From the NCBI GenBank assembly GCA_903813345.2, contig CAIIXF020000001.1, forward strand, positions 25,225,915 to 25,289,914: DNA of 64,000 bases, read 5' to 3'. The translations under genes and the position numbers were made by a program. Position 1 is the stretch's first letter, and each line of letters begins with the position of its first letter. The notes beneath the pieces are model-generated. The model saw nothing but the letters and a program-made list of their open reading frames with translations. It was not told where the DNA came from and made no database searches. Positions 1 through 13,311 of the stretch are shown here, in pieces. This DNA is from Owenia fusiformis (Eukaryota; Annelida; Polychaeta; Sabellida; Oweniidae).

Positions 1-353
1 CTATTTTGATAGAATTGCAATTCCAATAACTCCATCCATCCATTTTCGCGAGAACCCAGGGGGTTACTTTGGTTTTTCGTAGAAGAACGTTACTTTAATG
101 ATGAAGACGATATCATATTAGCTATAATTTATGATCTAATCTTTTTAGACATATGTTTCATAAAATGACACAAAGCATGAACGAATTGTATTTGAGAGAA
201 CGTCAAGTTGTTAAATCAGGGCGTCATATTTGCAATTTCCCTTTCCTTCTTTTTGCGCTCAGTCTGCAAACATTTTTCTTTTCAAGGACAAAATGTTGGT
301 TCTGACAAAACAGTATTGATTTTGGTTTGAACTGTACCAAAACAGAATGAATA

Positions 354-445
354 TAGGGTGATCCAAAAAGGTAGCCCAAGCAAATGCACGTTGATAACTT
401 AGTCATTCAGCATTTGTTAGGGTTACCTTGGCTTGGCTCACCCTG
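354..445. mobile_element. 92-bp palindromic MITE
   Basis: TA-flanked ends (T/C)AGGGTGA in inverted orientation. The arms pair through CCAAGCAAATGC-like blocks around a loop near 400. The AGGGTG ends resemble those of the mariner-like foldbacks elsewhere in the window. Confidence 0.6.
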
Positions 446-3400
446 TATATTGAGGTAAGACATTTTTGTCCACATTTAGATAATACTTTTTTCCAACAGC
501 CTTTATTTCGGGGCTTATCCTGCAAAATTTACAAAATTGCTAAATTACTGGCTTGTTTGAGTTGAAACAATTAGGCTCGATTTTTTACGGCGCACAGCCA
601 AAACGCTGTTACAGACAGCTGCTCTGATTTCAGAGAAACGCAGCTCCAGGGTAAAAATAATGGCGGTTGGCAATAACTAGTACCTGTCTGACATTTTCTA
701 TCTTAATTTACTGTGTCACCGGTTTCATGACCAGTGTTATATCAATGTATGACTTAGCTAACGGCTTATGTTTGACGGAATTTTAAAAAGCTGCACAAAG
801 CAATATTTGTCACTCAACGAGTAAATGGTAAATGTCATTTTTGTTGATTTGTATCATTAGTTGAGTCAAACTTAGAGCATCGAGATATATTTTGGTGCAT
901 TCTCCAAGGTACAAAATAAAATGCATGATCGAAATTGTGATTTTATTGCCAAAACGTAGTCTTGATGAGATTCTCCTATTCAAGAGACGCTCTCGTGTAG
1001 CTTACATGTTCAAATAGAACAATGTCTTAAAATCGCCGGAGCATTTCGAGGGAAACGATTCATTGACAATAAGAAGTGAGTCTGGTCAAGCGTGGAGTAA
1101 TACCTGCGGTCGTCATCGTATCATCTACAGTCGCCAATTCTAAGCTCCGCGGCACTTGAAACATTCCGGAATAAATGTATTGATCAGCGTTCTGATAGTA
1201 CACCGTGATTTTGAGCTCTGGGAGCGACCCAGTAAATCGTCCTTTTTGAGTTGCATGTAACTAATTTTTAAAGTACATAATTGCAAGGCCACAGATCGAG
1301 GAATAAGAAAAACTGTTAATACGAAACTGATTAAGAACTCTCCGTCATGAATGTTAGATGTGAATATTACGGAAACTTAAGTCATCCTTACGGCTACCAC
1401 ACTGTGTTAAATTGTTAATACAATTTATGGAATTGACACAATTATTGCCCCAAAGCAACAAAAAGGTCTGTAATTAGGTTATTGAAATTAGGTTCTTAAT
1501 TATGTTCAATAATTTTAGAGTCATATTATGTATACGCTAATTTCCTTACTTAAACGAAATTATTTATTGATTAGAAGCTTGATAAACGTCAGAACTGCAA
1601 AGGAATTTTGACACATGTTCGACCAAAAAATTGCCTTTGAAAATATAAAGATTATTCTGTAACCCACTAAGAAAACATGATAAATCGATGAGGAGGTATT
1701 TGAATGAGAAAGTTTATGAATTAATTTCTTCTTGAGTCAACATTTTTAGTAAGGACTCTTAACTGTAATTAATCTCGAGCGTAACGTTGCAGAATAGATT
1801 TAGATATATTGAATATTCGTTGCCTATGAACAATGTACATAGGACATGTCGATCACCATAGTGATGTTAGAAAATTAGACATTTCTACATTTTAGTCATG
1901 ATTATAAGAATAAAAAATCGAGACAGGGAGCTAGTTTGACTAAATGCATTATACATCTTGAAATGTTGGTTTGTATTAAAAGTTCTATATATTGGTCCCA
2001 ATCAGATCCATAATTTAACATACCCAACGACGATTTGGATAATAAAGCTTGTTCGAGATTTGATAAAATCTGTAATAAAATACACCATTCTATTATTGGT
2101 TATGACAGATACTGTAAGTCCATGGGTCTGTACACATTTGTCATTGGTGATTGGATTCTTCATCTCAAGGCATTCAAAACTTTGCCTTGGTTAAGTAAGA
2201 CACCGAAACGTTTGAATTATCATATTCAAATAAATCATTGATACTTTGTTGATGAAACACAGGAAGAGTAAAAACTAGGATTCGTTTTCATCACTTCACA
2301 GTTCAGAGTAACTCAAACTGGCAGCTATTTCGTTACGTCAAAATTTTCAGATTATTTATATGAAATTGTAAACCGATACGGTTAAGATAATTTGAAATGC
2401 TTACTTTGGTGGATTTGTTTAAACACACTTATATTCGATAACGATTAAACGTTTAGATTTTGGTTAAAATAACCACTATGAAAGCTATTTCCGTTATCTA
2501 AACATATTCCAAACTTTCTTGAAATAATTCCCGGAAAGCTATTTATGTATTTTTCTATTATCAATTTTCTTTGGTAGATTCTTCTAGCAACCTGAACTCT
2601 GGCATAAAGTAATATTTGTGCCTCAGATTTTGTTGCAATAATAATGAATATTTGATGATACTACGTATCAAATTTGGTGTTCTAACTCCAATTAGTTTCT
2701 GAGATAGGGCTCTATTTGCATTATTTGTTGATCGCCCCTTGTACATTACATTAAGGAACATTGTAGAGTCAAAGTCATCGTCTTTAAAAGGGTATCCTTA
2801 AATGTAGTGATTTAAATAAAGCGACCTAATTTTTGGACGAATTGCGTTTAATTTCATTTTCTCGCTTTGCTGTTTTTAAATTTTATAGAGGAGATCCTGA
2901 TTTATAGAGGATATCCTATGTTTGAAATTATTATTTGTATCCATGAGTGGATATCGCCCATCTCCATGAGTGAGCGCAGCGAATGAGTGGAGATCGGCGA
3001 TATCCAAAAGTGGATAAAAATGCTAGCTCGAAAAAAGCATAAGATATCCTATTTATCCTATGGTTGCTGTTTTCACATTGATTTCATCAGAGGACTGGGA
3101 ACATGTAAAAATAGCGAGTCGAGTTCCATAAGGAAACATTGAATAATTTTAATAAGCTCATAAGGCTTGGAACTACATTCCGGCAGTTCAATCAGACAAG
3201 GTTGTAATTTGTCAAACCATTTTCGGCGCTCAATTCAAAACTAATGAAAGAAATAGTATCCGTTGGATACGATTGGATATCATATCAAAATGTTGTTATG
3301 GTTAAATATAAGTATCCATGGGATAAATATAAATTCCTACCAGTTCACCATGCCAAATACTATATCTAGTTTTAAATCCACACATGACATGTAATACATG

Positions 3401-3808
3401 CTTCAAGCTCATCATAAGTTTGAAACATCTTCTTTGGATATTACTCACTACTCAATAAATGAGATTATAATTACGTCTCTTCTTCTGTGTATTGACCAAG
3501 CATTTATCTCAAACACTCCCTTCCTCATGAGAACTCCCATTACATACTACATACTAATGCATTGATAAAACTTTATTACAAAGGTTGTTGTAATAGACTT
3601 TCACTTGACTACTTGATATATTTGACCAAGATAGGCGCTGCATATCATCTTTTTCACAAGATTATAGGATCTTCAAACACATTTGTATGTAAGTGTAAAA
3701 TGCTTTGCCCAGCCACTTAAATGGTGGGCACTCAGTTTCAAATACCCTAGTGATTTAAAATATTGCAAATTAATGGTCAATTTGCTTATGAATCAAACAC
3801 TTAATTGA
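446..3808. other. No gene recognised
   Basis: AT-rich sequence with only short random-looking open frames. At about 2885-3060 there are palindromic GATATCC/GGATATC motifs around GAGTGAGCGCAGCGAATGAG, probably a small degraded repeat. Confidence 0.5.
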
Positions 3809-4051
3809 AATAAAAAATGGGGTGACAGAAAGTGTAATATATGTGATACTGGCGAAATAGAAACATTGGATCACTTTTTACGTTTCTGCAATTCCAAAGA
3901 TGCGGAAAAAGTTGCACTTCTCAATTTATTTAGAACTGGTAATGACATTTTATTTCAAACTTTCAAATCAGACAATGATGGAGCAATGATTTTAAAAGCC
4001 AAAGCTGTTTTCCTAATGTATGCAAAGCGCAATATGCTTATGCAAATGTGA
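3809..4051 (+). pseudogene. LINE retrotransposon ORF2 C-terminal fragment
   Basis: An 80-codon open frame contains KCNICDTGEIETLDHFLRFC, a CX2C...HX4C zinc-knuckle motif typical of the C-terminus of non-LTR retrotransposon reverse transcriptases. It is followed by a short 3' region ending in AATAAAGG plus ATACA repeats (4114-4133), a common LINE tail. The rest of the element is missing, as expected for 5' truncation. Confidence 0.7.
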
Positions 4052-4113
4052 TTTTATTGTTATGCAAAAAAAATTGTAAATGTACTCACAATATACACTT
4101 GTGGTAATAAAGG

Positions 4114-4133
4114 ATACAATACAATACAATACA
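4114..4133 (+). repeat. ATACA simple repeat forming the LINE 3' tail
   Basis: About four tandem ATACA units directly after the AATAAAGG near the end of the LINE fragment. Confidence 0.65.
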
Positions 4134-7100
4134 AAGATATGTCGCATACCTGCATAAGGATACCAGCTGTATTATCACACCCATGCTATCTGGATATAAT
4201 ATCCCATCGATATCTCATGTTTTCAATTTGCCAGGGTGATAGGTCGGATTAAAAAGTATTGAAAGAGACAGAGAATGTAAAATACTAGAAGCAATCCTTT
4301 CAGAAAGCATGCCAATGTTTTATTATTGACTAATAGAAGGACTATCCTGAAATGAAATAGAAAATTGTTTCAGAAAAGGTCATGAGATGGAATGTTCAGA
4401 GCAAAACGTATACATTGTAAAACTTCTGTCAACCTCTAACATCCCTTCTACTACCTTTCATGAACAATGACTATATATTATAAAAGTGATCATTAAAATG
4501 TTTCCCCAGTAGATTTGCCATTTAATGTCACATTGCCCTTTCTTTAATAAAACATTGAAAAAGCCTTTCTAACCTGTCACAAGGCCCTTGATATGCATGA
4601 CGAAAATATATCAGACTCACTTTGAAGATATCTTAAATATCATATGTAGCATAATATTACCTGCGTTTTCTGAACACGATCTCACTTTACTTATACTTAG
4701 CGTTGAACGTTTCAAACTATTAAACGTTATCGAAGTGCTTTCCGTTTCTCGTCTAAATATCCACAATCTTACAGAGCACGCCAGAGCAATGTTTAGACTA
4801 AATAAAAAGTTCTCGCATCTGAAGAGATTAGTTTTTTTGAAATTCGAAAATTATGTCAATATTGAGTGTATAGTTGTAGATTTATATTCTTCAAACATGA
4901 CACCGTTTGACAAGTTTTTACATGTTAAATATTGATTTATGTCCAGATATAATTTGTATATAAAAGTATTTCTTGTTCAATTATTCTTATTGTGATAGAG
5001 GTATTGCAAATACAGTTAGGCCATCTTAAACAATTATGAAAGCTTTCATAATACACTTACCCGCCAGTGTTATCTCGAGCCTTTCGCCAGATAAGTCTGT
5101 TGTCTCTCAATTTCAACTGGCGATCTTCAATTGTAAGTTACATATGCAATTTCCAATCATACAAAGCTCAGCTTCCAATTGGTTGAAAGTAAAATTGGCC
5201 TAAGACTGAATGCATAAGATATATCATACAGATCAATACTTATGTAACATTATTATTTCTCTACAAGTACCCATAAACTTTGTAACATCTATTATAGTTT
5301 ACTTCTTAATCCCGTTGGAGCTATTCAGTTATCAACTAGTTAATTGGAAAGGAAACGAGCATCACTAAATTGCATACCAATTACAAAAACAGTTGTCTGT
5401 TTGTCTGTTACAATCTACAGTAATTCCTTTTAGTTTAATGTATGTTTACATCTCTACGTTTTCCAGGCTTTAAAAGATTCTGGGTTAGGATATGGTATTA
5501 TCAGGCTGACCGCATTTCGGGAAATATGGCAATATTCACTTTTGTTGTTTTGACTGAATACCTCACTCCAAAAAATGATTAGAATCACTCCAATGAATGA
5601 ACAAAAATCTCATTTTTTTAATTCATTATGTGGTTCAACCTAAAACATAACAAAACACCTGACATACGTTGGTTTTTTATGTAATTTAGCCAAATATAAG
5701 ATAATATAATCTTAAGTATATATCATAAGTAATATATCTTATGAAAACTGGAAATATGTCTAGTGAGTAGTGATCGAAAGAAAATATTATCGGTCTTAAA
5801 CAAGAAAAGATATTTCACTTTTTGTGATTTTTCAACATAGTTTTTAGTGGGAATCAACTCGACCTTGGAGTCGCATTTTTAAAGAATTTTCCAAGTGTTT
5901 TTAGATGCAATTTGATATGTAGGTTTCAAATATTAAATCAGCTCTGACTAAATTTTGAATATGTAATAATGCAAATCAGGATTTTTCTAATGCATCTAGT
6001 CTATTGTGATATGTTTCAAACTTATTATGCTCTCTAAAGTTAAGCAATAAATCATTGATTTTATTAATCAAACGCTGCTTTGACTTTACGAAATCCTAGG
6101 CAATTTGTCAGAATGATGTCTCACTATTGAGATTGTATTTAGATAATGATTGCGCAATAACCCTAATAAAATAGAAGTCATTATTCTCCGTGGTTCTCGG
6201 TGGGAAAAATGATTATTATATTTCTACGACCCTTGCAATTGATTGTTCGTTTAGCGTTTCCTGGTAATTCTCTGTTTTCTTTTTTCAAAGAGGTTTCCTC
6301 CGTTCCTATGTTTTGGACCACGTTCTCTCATTTTGACGAACTTTTTACAAACAAATTTTCAATGGGTAGGAGAAAATTGCATTTACTTTTGAGCAATCTA
6401 CTCTTATTTTTTTAAATGTCGAACTTTCAAAAAAGCAAATCAATATCAGCCAGTTATTTTATTCAACAATTTGCTGCGTGTTACAACTTGCCCGTGATAT
6501 AATATGAACTTATGAAGACAATGATTATGAGTACGCTAAATAACAATTAAACATATCAAAGTAATTGTCGATACCTTTAAGTAGCTTTTACCTAACAGTA
6601 ACAGACATGCATGATTGTAGACATCTGTTAAGTACAAATAAGCCGTACAAGACGCATACTAATGGTACTACGTATCTCATGTAACTACCCTCGTTTCCAT
6701 ATTGAAAACCACGGGTGTTTTCTTATGATTTTATGTTTTCATTTTCAGTATCAGCATTTTGTATTTTGACAGAGGGAACCCCGCTTCACAGATACTTAAA
6801 CCGCAAGGGCCTAACCAGTCTAAACATATATATGATCGCAGGGTTAACCTTTTCAGGGGTAATAAAGTCGACATAAATGAACGTGGGCAGTGGAACGTCA
6901 TAAGCAATATGAAATAATGATATCCCCTTTACATTGTGAAATTAACAATTACACTCGCCAAAACCTGTGAAACACGCAATGTTTTTATTCTGTTCCAAAA
7001 TGGGAAATGCGATAAGGGAAATAAAGAATACAAAATAAGCAAGTATCCCAAAAATATGATGTCTGGAACCATCGATAAAACACTTATAACAAGATTCTCT

Positions 7101-9093
7101 TTTCTAATAATACACTGCTAATAAACAATATAATTAAGAATATGCAAATACTCTTCATTAAGGGTAAGGGTGCTCTCGAGGGATTGTTTTAAAATCTGCT
7201 CATACAAGATTAAATAATAAACGAGTTCCTTTTCCGGAATTACTATTGTTCATAATAAGCATATTTGTTGCGAATGCTGGAGCAAATAGATTATATAGTT
7301 GCATTTGCGTCGCGTCTCACAAAGATTGATCTCTGCGTGAGCTATACTATACCAGTTTGAAGTACACGGATGGTGTCTCTTAGTTCTGACATTGAAATAA
7401 AATATAAAAACATTCGCATTTACATCGGAATAACTGTCCTTTCTTAATATTTGGAAGGGATGAAAGGGTAATCTTGCGCATGCGATATTTCAACTTCTTT
7501 TAGTAGTGCGTATTATTTCGCCTCGCCTAGTATTTTTCCTCGGATAGGTATTCTGGCATATCCACCTCATGGTCATCCAGTATTTATTTTATTATGCACC
7601 TCCCTTGGTTAATATCATATTCCTACCATTAATTTACCGTAGATAAATAAAAGATGGTGTTAAATTGTCAAGAAATACTTTATTTTAAAGAATGGGTCTA
7701 CTAAAACAGAAGCCGAGTCTATTTTTTTTCGAGGATAGGTATTCTGGCATACGGGATGGTTGGAGATCTCGTTGCTTCAATACTGGATAGAACGAGATCT
7801 TGCTGCCACGTATGGCAATAGACCCTGCAGCTCCTAACCAATCAGATTTGAGTATTTTAATGAGGTGCATAATAAAACCAAATATTACCAAAGTTTCGAT
7901 CAACTATTACTCTGGTAGGCAATGCAACTCAAGCATGGTTTTGCAGCATTTCACCAACCTTCCTTCATACATGAGAAAATGACCGACGGTCATTGCCTCA
8001 GAATATGTATAATGGATAAAAACATTGTTATCAGGTCATCAAAAGGTCATCAAAAGATGTTATCAAAAGATTTATAAAATTGTAAACACTTAAAAGATTA
8101 ATGCAAGCAAAACACTATAATACCATTTTATCGGACTGGATTTAAAACACTTTTTTCATAACAACTTTATAATCTTGGCTAATGCTCAAAGTGAGTCTGC
8201 AACCATATATCAAAATGTGGCACTCCACTTCATTGGAATGTTTTCAATTGCTTCTACTACAAAGAAAGAGGCAATCTTGAATACATATGGACAATTGCAA
8301 TCAACAGATGCAGTTAGCGCGCAACATGTACATGTGAAAGTGATTTACAGTATATTTATTAACACCAATGCTGTTATTCAACGTTATCTGTTTTCCTCAC
8401 GTTACAATAAAACCCGTCTTTGGAAATTGCTCTTTCCAGTGATAAATATTTCTAGTAACATACTTAATTGACTTCTGTAAAACAAACTCGTTTGTGACTT
8501 ACCTACAGTTAACCCTTTTGGTCCTATTTTTCTCCATATATAATCACACTCAGGTTTTACCTATGTACTTACAGTCTCTCCGAGACACTGGAAATGTGTA
8601 CAGTTTACACTGATATCATCCCAATATGATAGAATTCGGGTTTTATTAAGAAATCGGTTATATGCAATGAAGATAGACTTCATTTAGTTATTAATTGAAA
8701 TGAAATATTTCAAAGTTCAAGAGTACACGAGTTTGCGTACGCGTTTTCAGATGCGTCATTCTCTAAAACAAAGAGTAAATTGGATACTCTTTTGATCTAA
8801 AAGTAGAAACTCACTCAATGCTCGTTGGATTGTAAATGCCATGGATAAAGTAAAGAAGGTGGAAAAATCACAAACTATTGTTTTCGTATAGCACCGTCTG
8901 CTCAGAATGGAGATGGACACATTAGAAAGGTTACGCACGTTTTAGCCCCACGTATCTAAAATCCGTAACGCTCACCAGATTTATGCGTAATAGTTCAATT
9001 GAAACGAGATGCGGTTACGGATACGTTCTAGCTATACCCTGTTGTGCGAATCCTCTCTACTAAAACAAAATTGCCGTACTGTTCTAACCCCCC
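4134..9093. other. No gene recognised
   Basis: The longest open frames (4588-4935 +, 8175-8471 +) show no recognisable motif, and I do not call them. A GATAGGTATTCTGGCATA motif is repeated at about 7540 and 7735, and inverted TTATTATGCACCTC / GAGGTGCATAATAA occurs at 7588 and 7862, suggesting an old palindromic element at 7540-7890. Confidence 0.5.
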
Positions 9094-9888
9094 TATCACA
9101 CCAAACTAGTTCTTACCCGTTCTTGCCAGTCCTACGAAAACGTCGTAAAACGGGCTCAATCTGGCTGTGGTCGGGAAATATATGTCTAAAATAATTAGCT
9201 ACTTCGTCCATAAACAGTTTTCAATACGTCCATGTCATTCGCAGTTCGTTCAGGTCGCACCACGTCGGTGTGCAACGTCGTATAACGCGTCCCTAAGTCT
9301 AGAAGGTCATCAATCATGACCTGATTACAGAACGGTATGGTCGCCATCGAATTTTGAATCCTTTCAAAATTCTAAAATCACCTTCCCGTCTGAGAAAGTT
9401 CATGAAGTTCGTAAATAGACCTTAGAAAGTTGCAGCTACATTCATTCCGTTCGCACACAGTTTAAAACCAGTTTTGAAGAACGCAGTGGCAACTTGTTTG
9501 GTGTGATAGCTATATTTTTGCTAACTCGTTCATAAGCAGTCTTTTAACGTTTTAGTCAGTTTAAGCCCGTTTTCAATTAGTTCTACCTCGTTCTCAATAC
9601 GTCCTCAGACAGTTCAACTCGTTGTAAAAACGTCCGGATTGAAGTAAGACGGTTCCGTTCGTAGTACGTCCAGCTCGTCGTTAGTACGTTGTCACTCGTT
9701 CTAATTGTAGAACGTGACGACCGTGAGAACATTTTGAGCATGTTCCAAGTTCCAGAGGACCTACCCGTTCGAGTACGTTCGATGAAGTTTGTAAAATAGA
9801 CCCCAAACGGTTCTAAGTACTCCAGTCCGTTCGTACACAGTTGAAACCCGTTTTCGAGAACGTAGTGAGAACTAGTTTGGTGTGATAG
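9094..9888. repeat. CG-rich segment with duplicated and inverted blocks
   Basis: TATCACACCAAACTAGTTCT at the left end recurs inverted at about 9868-9888 and, degraded, near 9490-9508. A ~105-bp block (about 9405-9510) is repeated at 9777-9888, with shared TCCGTTCG and CACACAGTT. The whole stretch is unusually dense in CGTTC/GAACG words compared with its surroundings. Probably a degraded DNA transposon with internal repeats; the 9936-9583 - strand open frame is a by-product. Confidence 0.55.
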
Positions 9889-10145
9889 TTCATAAACAGA
9901 ACTAGCATCATAATTAAAATATTTCATCCCGACCACATCCCGTTAAACGAATTTGTGTCTGAAAATTCGTTCTGAGGGTTACGGCACATTACCCTGCGTG
10001 CAGAGTCTAGTTAAACTACGAAGCTCTCTTTTAAGAAGTGAAGTCAAACGAATGCAAAGGGTACGGCACATGGGCCTCTCAGTTCGCTAGCGATTTCATT
10101 AGCGAATTCTGTTGCACGTTGCATTAGAGGAGTTTCTAAATGATT

Positions 10146-10200
10146 TTGAAATCTCGCTAATTCTCGTTTTTTCATGAGATTTTAAGAGATTTGCACATTT
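10146..10200. repeat. Short hairpin repeat, copy 1
   Basis: AAATCTCGCTAATTCTCGTT then TTTTCATGAGATTTTAAGAGATTTG folds back on itself. A close copy is at 22460-22512 (TTTCGCGAGATCTTAAGAGA). Confidence 0.5.
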
Positions 10201-10923
10201 TACCTCTAATGACTTACTTTTCTTTCTTTTTAATAGCATATTTGATTCAGCTTTATTTAGCTATTTAGAAACTATACTATTAGCTGTTCTATCCGTAAAA
10301 AATATAGTCTTGCGAATAGAGAGCGCAAAGTTTGATGACGTATTACACAACAGCTATACGTAAATTATAAGGAATCTTATAAGTGCGCCAATTACGTAAA
10401 TAACGAAAGTTCTATATTATCAATTTGAGAAACATTCAATGTCCATGCTTTCCCATTTAAAAGCCTATTTGGCCATATTTCTTCTACCCCGATCTTTCAA
10501 AATATAACACACCTTGACAATTGACACCAGCAGTTTCAACATGTCCTTCAGATAAAAGGATCACTACCTATCTGCAAGATCGTTTGAAAGTTACAACATC
10601 AGCAACAAATTGCCTCATTTATAATCGTCAAACTGCCAGCCTGATGTATGGCTGACACAGTAATGTAAATACAACATACCTCGCTGAACCAATTGGTTAA
10701 TTTTTATATTCATTACCTTCAGTCATTTTTATCTGGAAACCAGAGGGAGAAGGTTTCTTATCATAAACAATACCAGAAATAAAGAAACCATATGCTATTG
10801 CAATCCTAAACTTTTCAACTAAATAAGAACTAACCAAACTAATGTGCCAGACCATTGACCGATATTTATCATTTTCAAGCTGATGATTAAAAACATCCAG
10901 GCTATCGTGGAGGAAATACGAAA

Positions 10924-11310
10924 TACGTGGACGAATTACGTCTTGTAATGAACACCAGGTTATCAATTCGGGTCATTGATCATAATGAATCTGAAAATAA
11001 AATGGTTCTGATCATTATCACGAAGGACCATTTCATGCAATACGTAGTTTGGTAATGAGTACCGCTTAGATTATCATATCGGACCATTGATATGTCGTAA
11101 TGATGAAACATTGTATGTTGAATTGATTAAATTGTGTTTGGCGATGGCACGTTATACGCCTAGTATATATACATTATCATATTGAACCAGTGAACCCCAT
11201 GAGTTTGGTAACGAAATCTATATGTAATGTATCATGCACAACGAATGCACGTTATACGTCGTGTAATGAGTACTATAGATGATCATATCGGACCATAACT
11301 CGTAATGCGT
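10924..11310. repeat. Decayed tandem repeat, ~110-bp unit
   Basis: A unit containing TAATGAGTACC and TTATCATATCGGACCATTGA recurs about four times (near 10935, 11045, 11160 and 11262) with heavy divergence. Confidence 0.55.
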
Positions 11311-11445
11311 CTGAATTTGAACAATGGAGACATAAGCTGACATATAGAATCGAAACGCCAACCTGTACGTATGAGATCACCCTATACAAATGCAAGCAAT
11401 TTTTATTTTATTTTATTTTTCACTAAAATCAATGTAACATATTTA

Positions 11446-12546
11446 CAGGTTGTAGTGCCCCAAGAGGGAGTATTAGGTGCCACATTATGGTATTTACAAT
11501 GTATTATAAGAAGTGTTCATGTAGTTGTGTAAACATAAGTGTCTCACAAGTCGGCACCGGCTGGTGATGTTACAAAATGTTGCAACTGGCCATATTTCCC
11601 TTATTACTTGCAGGAATTAATTTTTATTTTCACATGTTGTAGAGGAAGGTCTAAATTTTTTGTTCGTACCATACATTTTTCTTAGTCTTGAAAGCAGAAA
11701 TTATAAGCCCTAACCAAACATTACTGAAAATGGACAGAATGTGATTTTCAATATCCGCGATTCTTCAACCCTTCAACACATTTCCCCTGAGAATTTTCTA
11801 AGCTGCAGTTTTAAAGAAGTAATATTATCTGACTTTGTTCAATTTTAAGTCTTGCACTTTATGGCTTAAAACTAGCATCCTACATTTGTTAGTTGCAAAG
11901 TTATTGTAATCCAAAGAAATGTGCTAAGCTTCCACAGATGAAAACATTTTCCAGTGAAATCATGAACATACCCCTATATGATCTTGAAATGTCAGTATCT
12001 TCATAAATCATGGACCAATTCTAATGATATATGGCTCAAAACATTGAATATTGGATTTTCTTTTGATTTTTTAAAAATATTTGATGAAGAGGTTATCAGA
12101 TTCCTGGTCACATGGGGCAACTTCCTTCCATAAGAGGCCCCCCTCTAACAGTTGGTGTAGGTAACATACCCTGAACTGTTGAACAGTTAAAAATGCTTCA
12201 AAATGATCAATGAAAGTGTGAAATGTGTTATATGCTTGAATAGTGTCCCTTTTGTCATATGGTAGGGTTTTAAACTTGTATCTCTAACTGAAAGCTGTTT
12301 AAGATCATCCAATGTGTTTCAACAATTTCCGTGAATCACATTTGTAAAATTGTGTACAATATCTAATTTCCAGGCATGTTTGTTAAACGCCTGTAATTTC
12401 TTCAAAATTTAGGACTGAGAATAAATTATGGCATCAACCAAAATTTTAGACCTTTCTCTACAACCTGGATAATATGAGCCAATTCATGCATGTATTAAGA
12501 AAAATGTAGCCTGTTGCAGGGGTTCACTTTTTTGGACCACCCTGTA
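11446..12546. mobile_element. Probable mariner-type foldback, ~1.1 kb, degraded
   Basis: The right end reads GGACCACCCTGTA (a TACAGGGTGGTCC terminus inverted). GTTGTAGAGGAAGGTCTAAA near 11635 pairs with TTTAGACCTTTCTCTACAAC near 12447. The left terminus (TACAGGTTG) is weak. No protein remnant was recognised. Confidence 0.45.
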
Positions 12547-12803
12547 TATTGTATTGTAATATCAGTGACACAAAAATAAACTATTTTAAACTAAAACTAA
12601 AAAACTTTAAAGTATGATATTGCACATAATTGAGAAAATAAACTGATTTAATGGAATTGATTAGATACAATAGCAGGTACAAGCAATAAAAATGTGTACG
12701 TAGAGTAAGAAAATATACAATTTCAATATTACATTATTAAATAGTATGACATGATAACATCTGATGAGATTGTACAGTAGTTCAAGGAACTACTCCTCCA
12801 AGT

Positions 12804-13311
12804 CACACCGGAATAGCCTGACAACGGTAAAGTCAGATACCGTTGTCACAAATGGCGGACATAACCGTCGCTTCAATTAAGTTTTCATGAACTGTATGTT
12901 TAATAGACACCTGGACTAAATTCCTTTATTACAACAATCAATCAATACTTAATACTCATTGTACAGTTTATAGTTCTACCATCGAAGTCTTTATTTAACC
13001 GATCAAAATGAGATACGGGACAACGGACACTGTAATTACCATATGCCGCTGTCTTTCTAAATTACTCAAATTCAGATTCGTTGTCATTGACGATATCGAA
13101 GGCGCTATATTGTGGCGATTCACGACCCAATTTGATCGAAATTGGGATTTCATATGAAACATCATCACAAGAGCTTAATACATGCACACAATAAGTGACT
13201 ATAAAATCCCATAAAATGAGGACCAAGTGATTAAAGAGTTGAAGCGACGGTTATGTCCGCCATTTGTGACAACGGTATCTGACTTTACCGTTGTCAGGCT
13301 ATTCCGGTGTG
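12804..13311. mobile_element. MITE with ~72-bp near-perfect inverted repeats
   Basis: Both ends read CACACCGGAATAGCCTGACA and continue identically through GGCGGACATAACCGTCGCTT for about 72 bp, so it inserted or was copied recently. Total 508 bp, no coding capacity. I could not define a target duplication. Confidence 0.78.

Noticed and set aside
4588-4935. 115-codon + strand open frame
   Set aside because: No motif, no splice context and AT-rich codon make-up typical of chance.
8175-8471. 98-codon + strand open frame
   Set aside because: No recognisable domain and no supporting splice signals.
9583-9936. 117-codon - strand open frame
   Set aside because: It lies in the duplicated CG-rich repeat. 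The peptide mirrors the repeated DNA words and matches no family.
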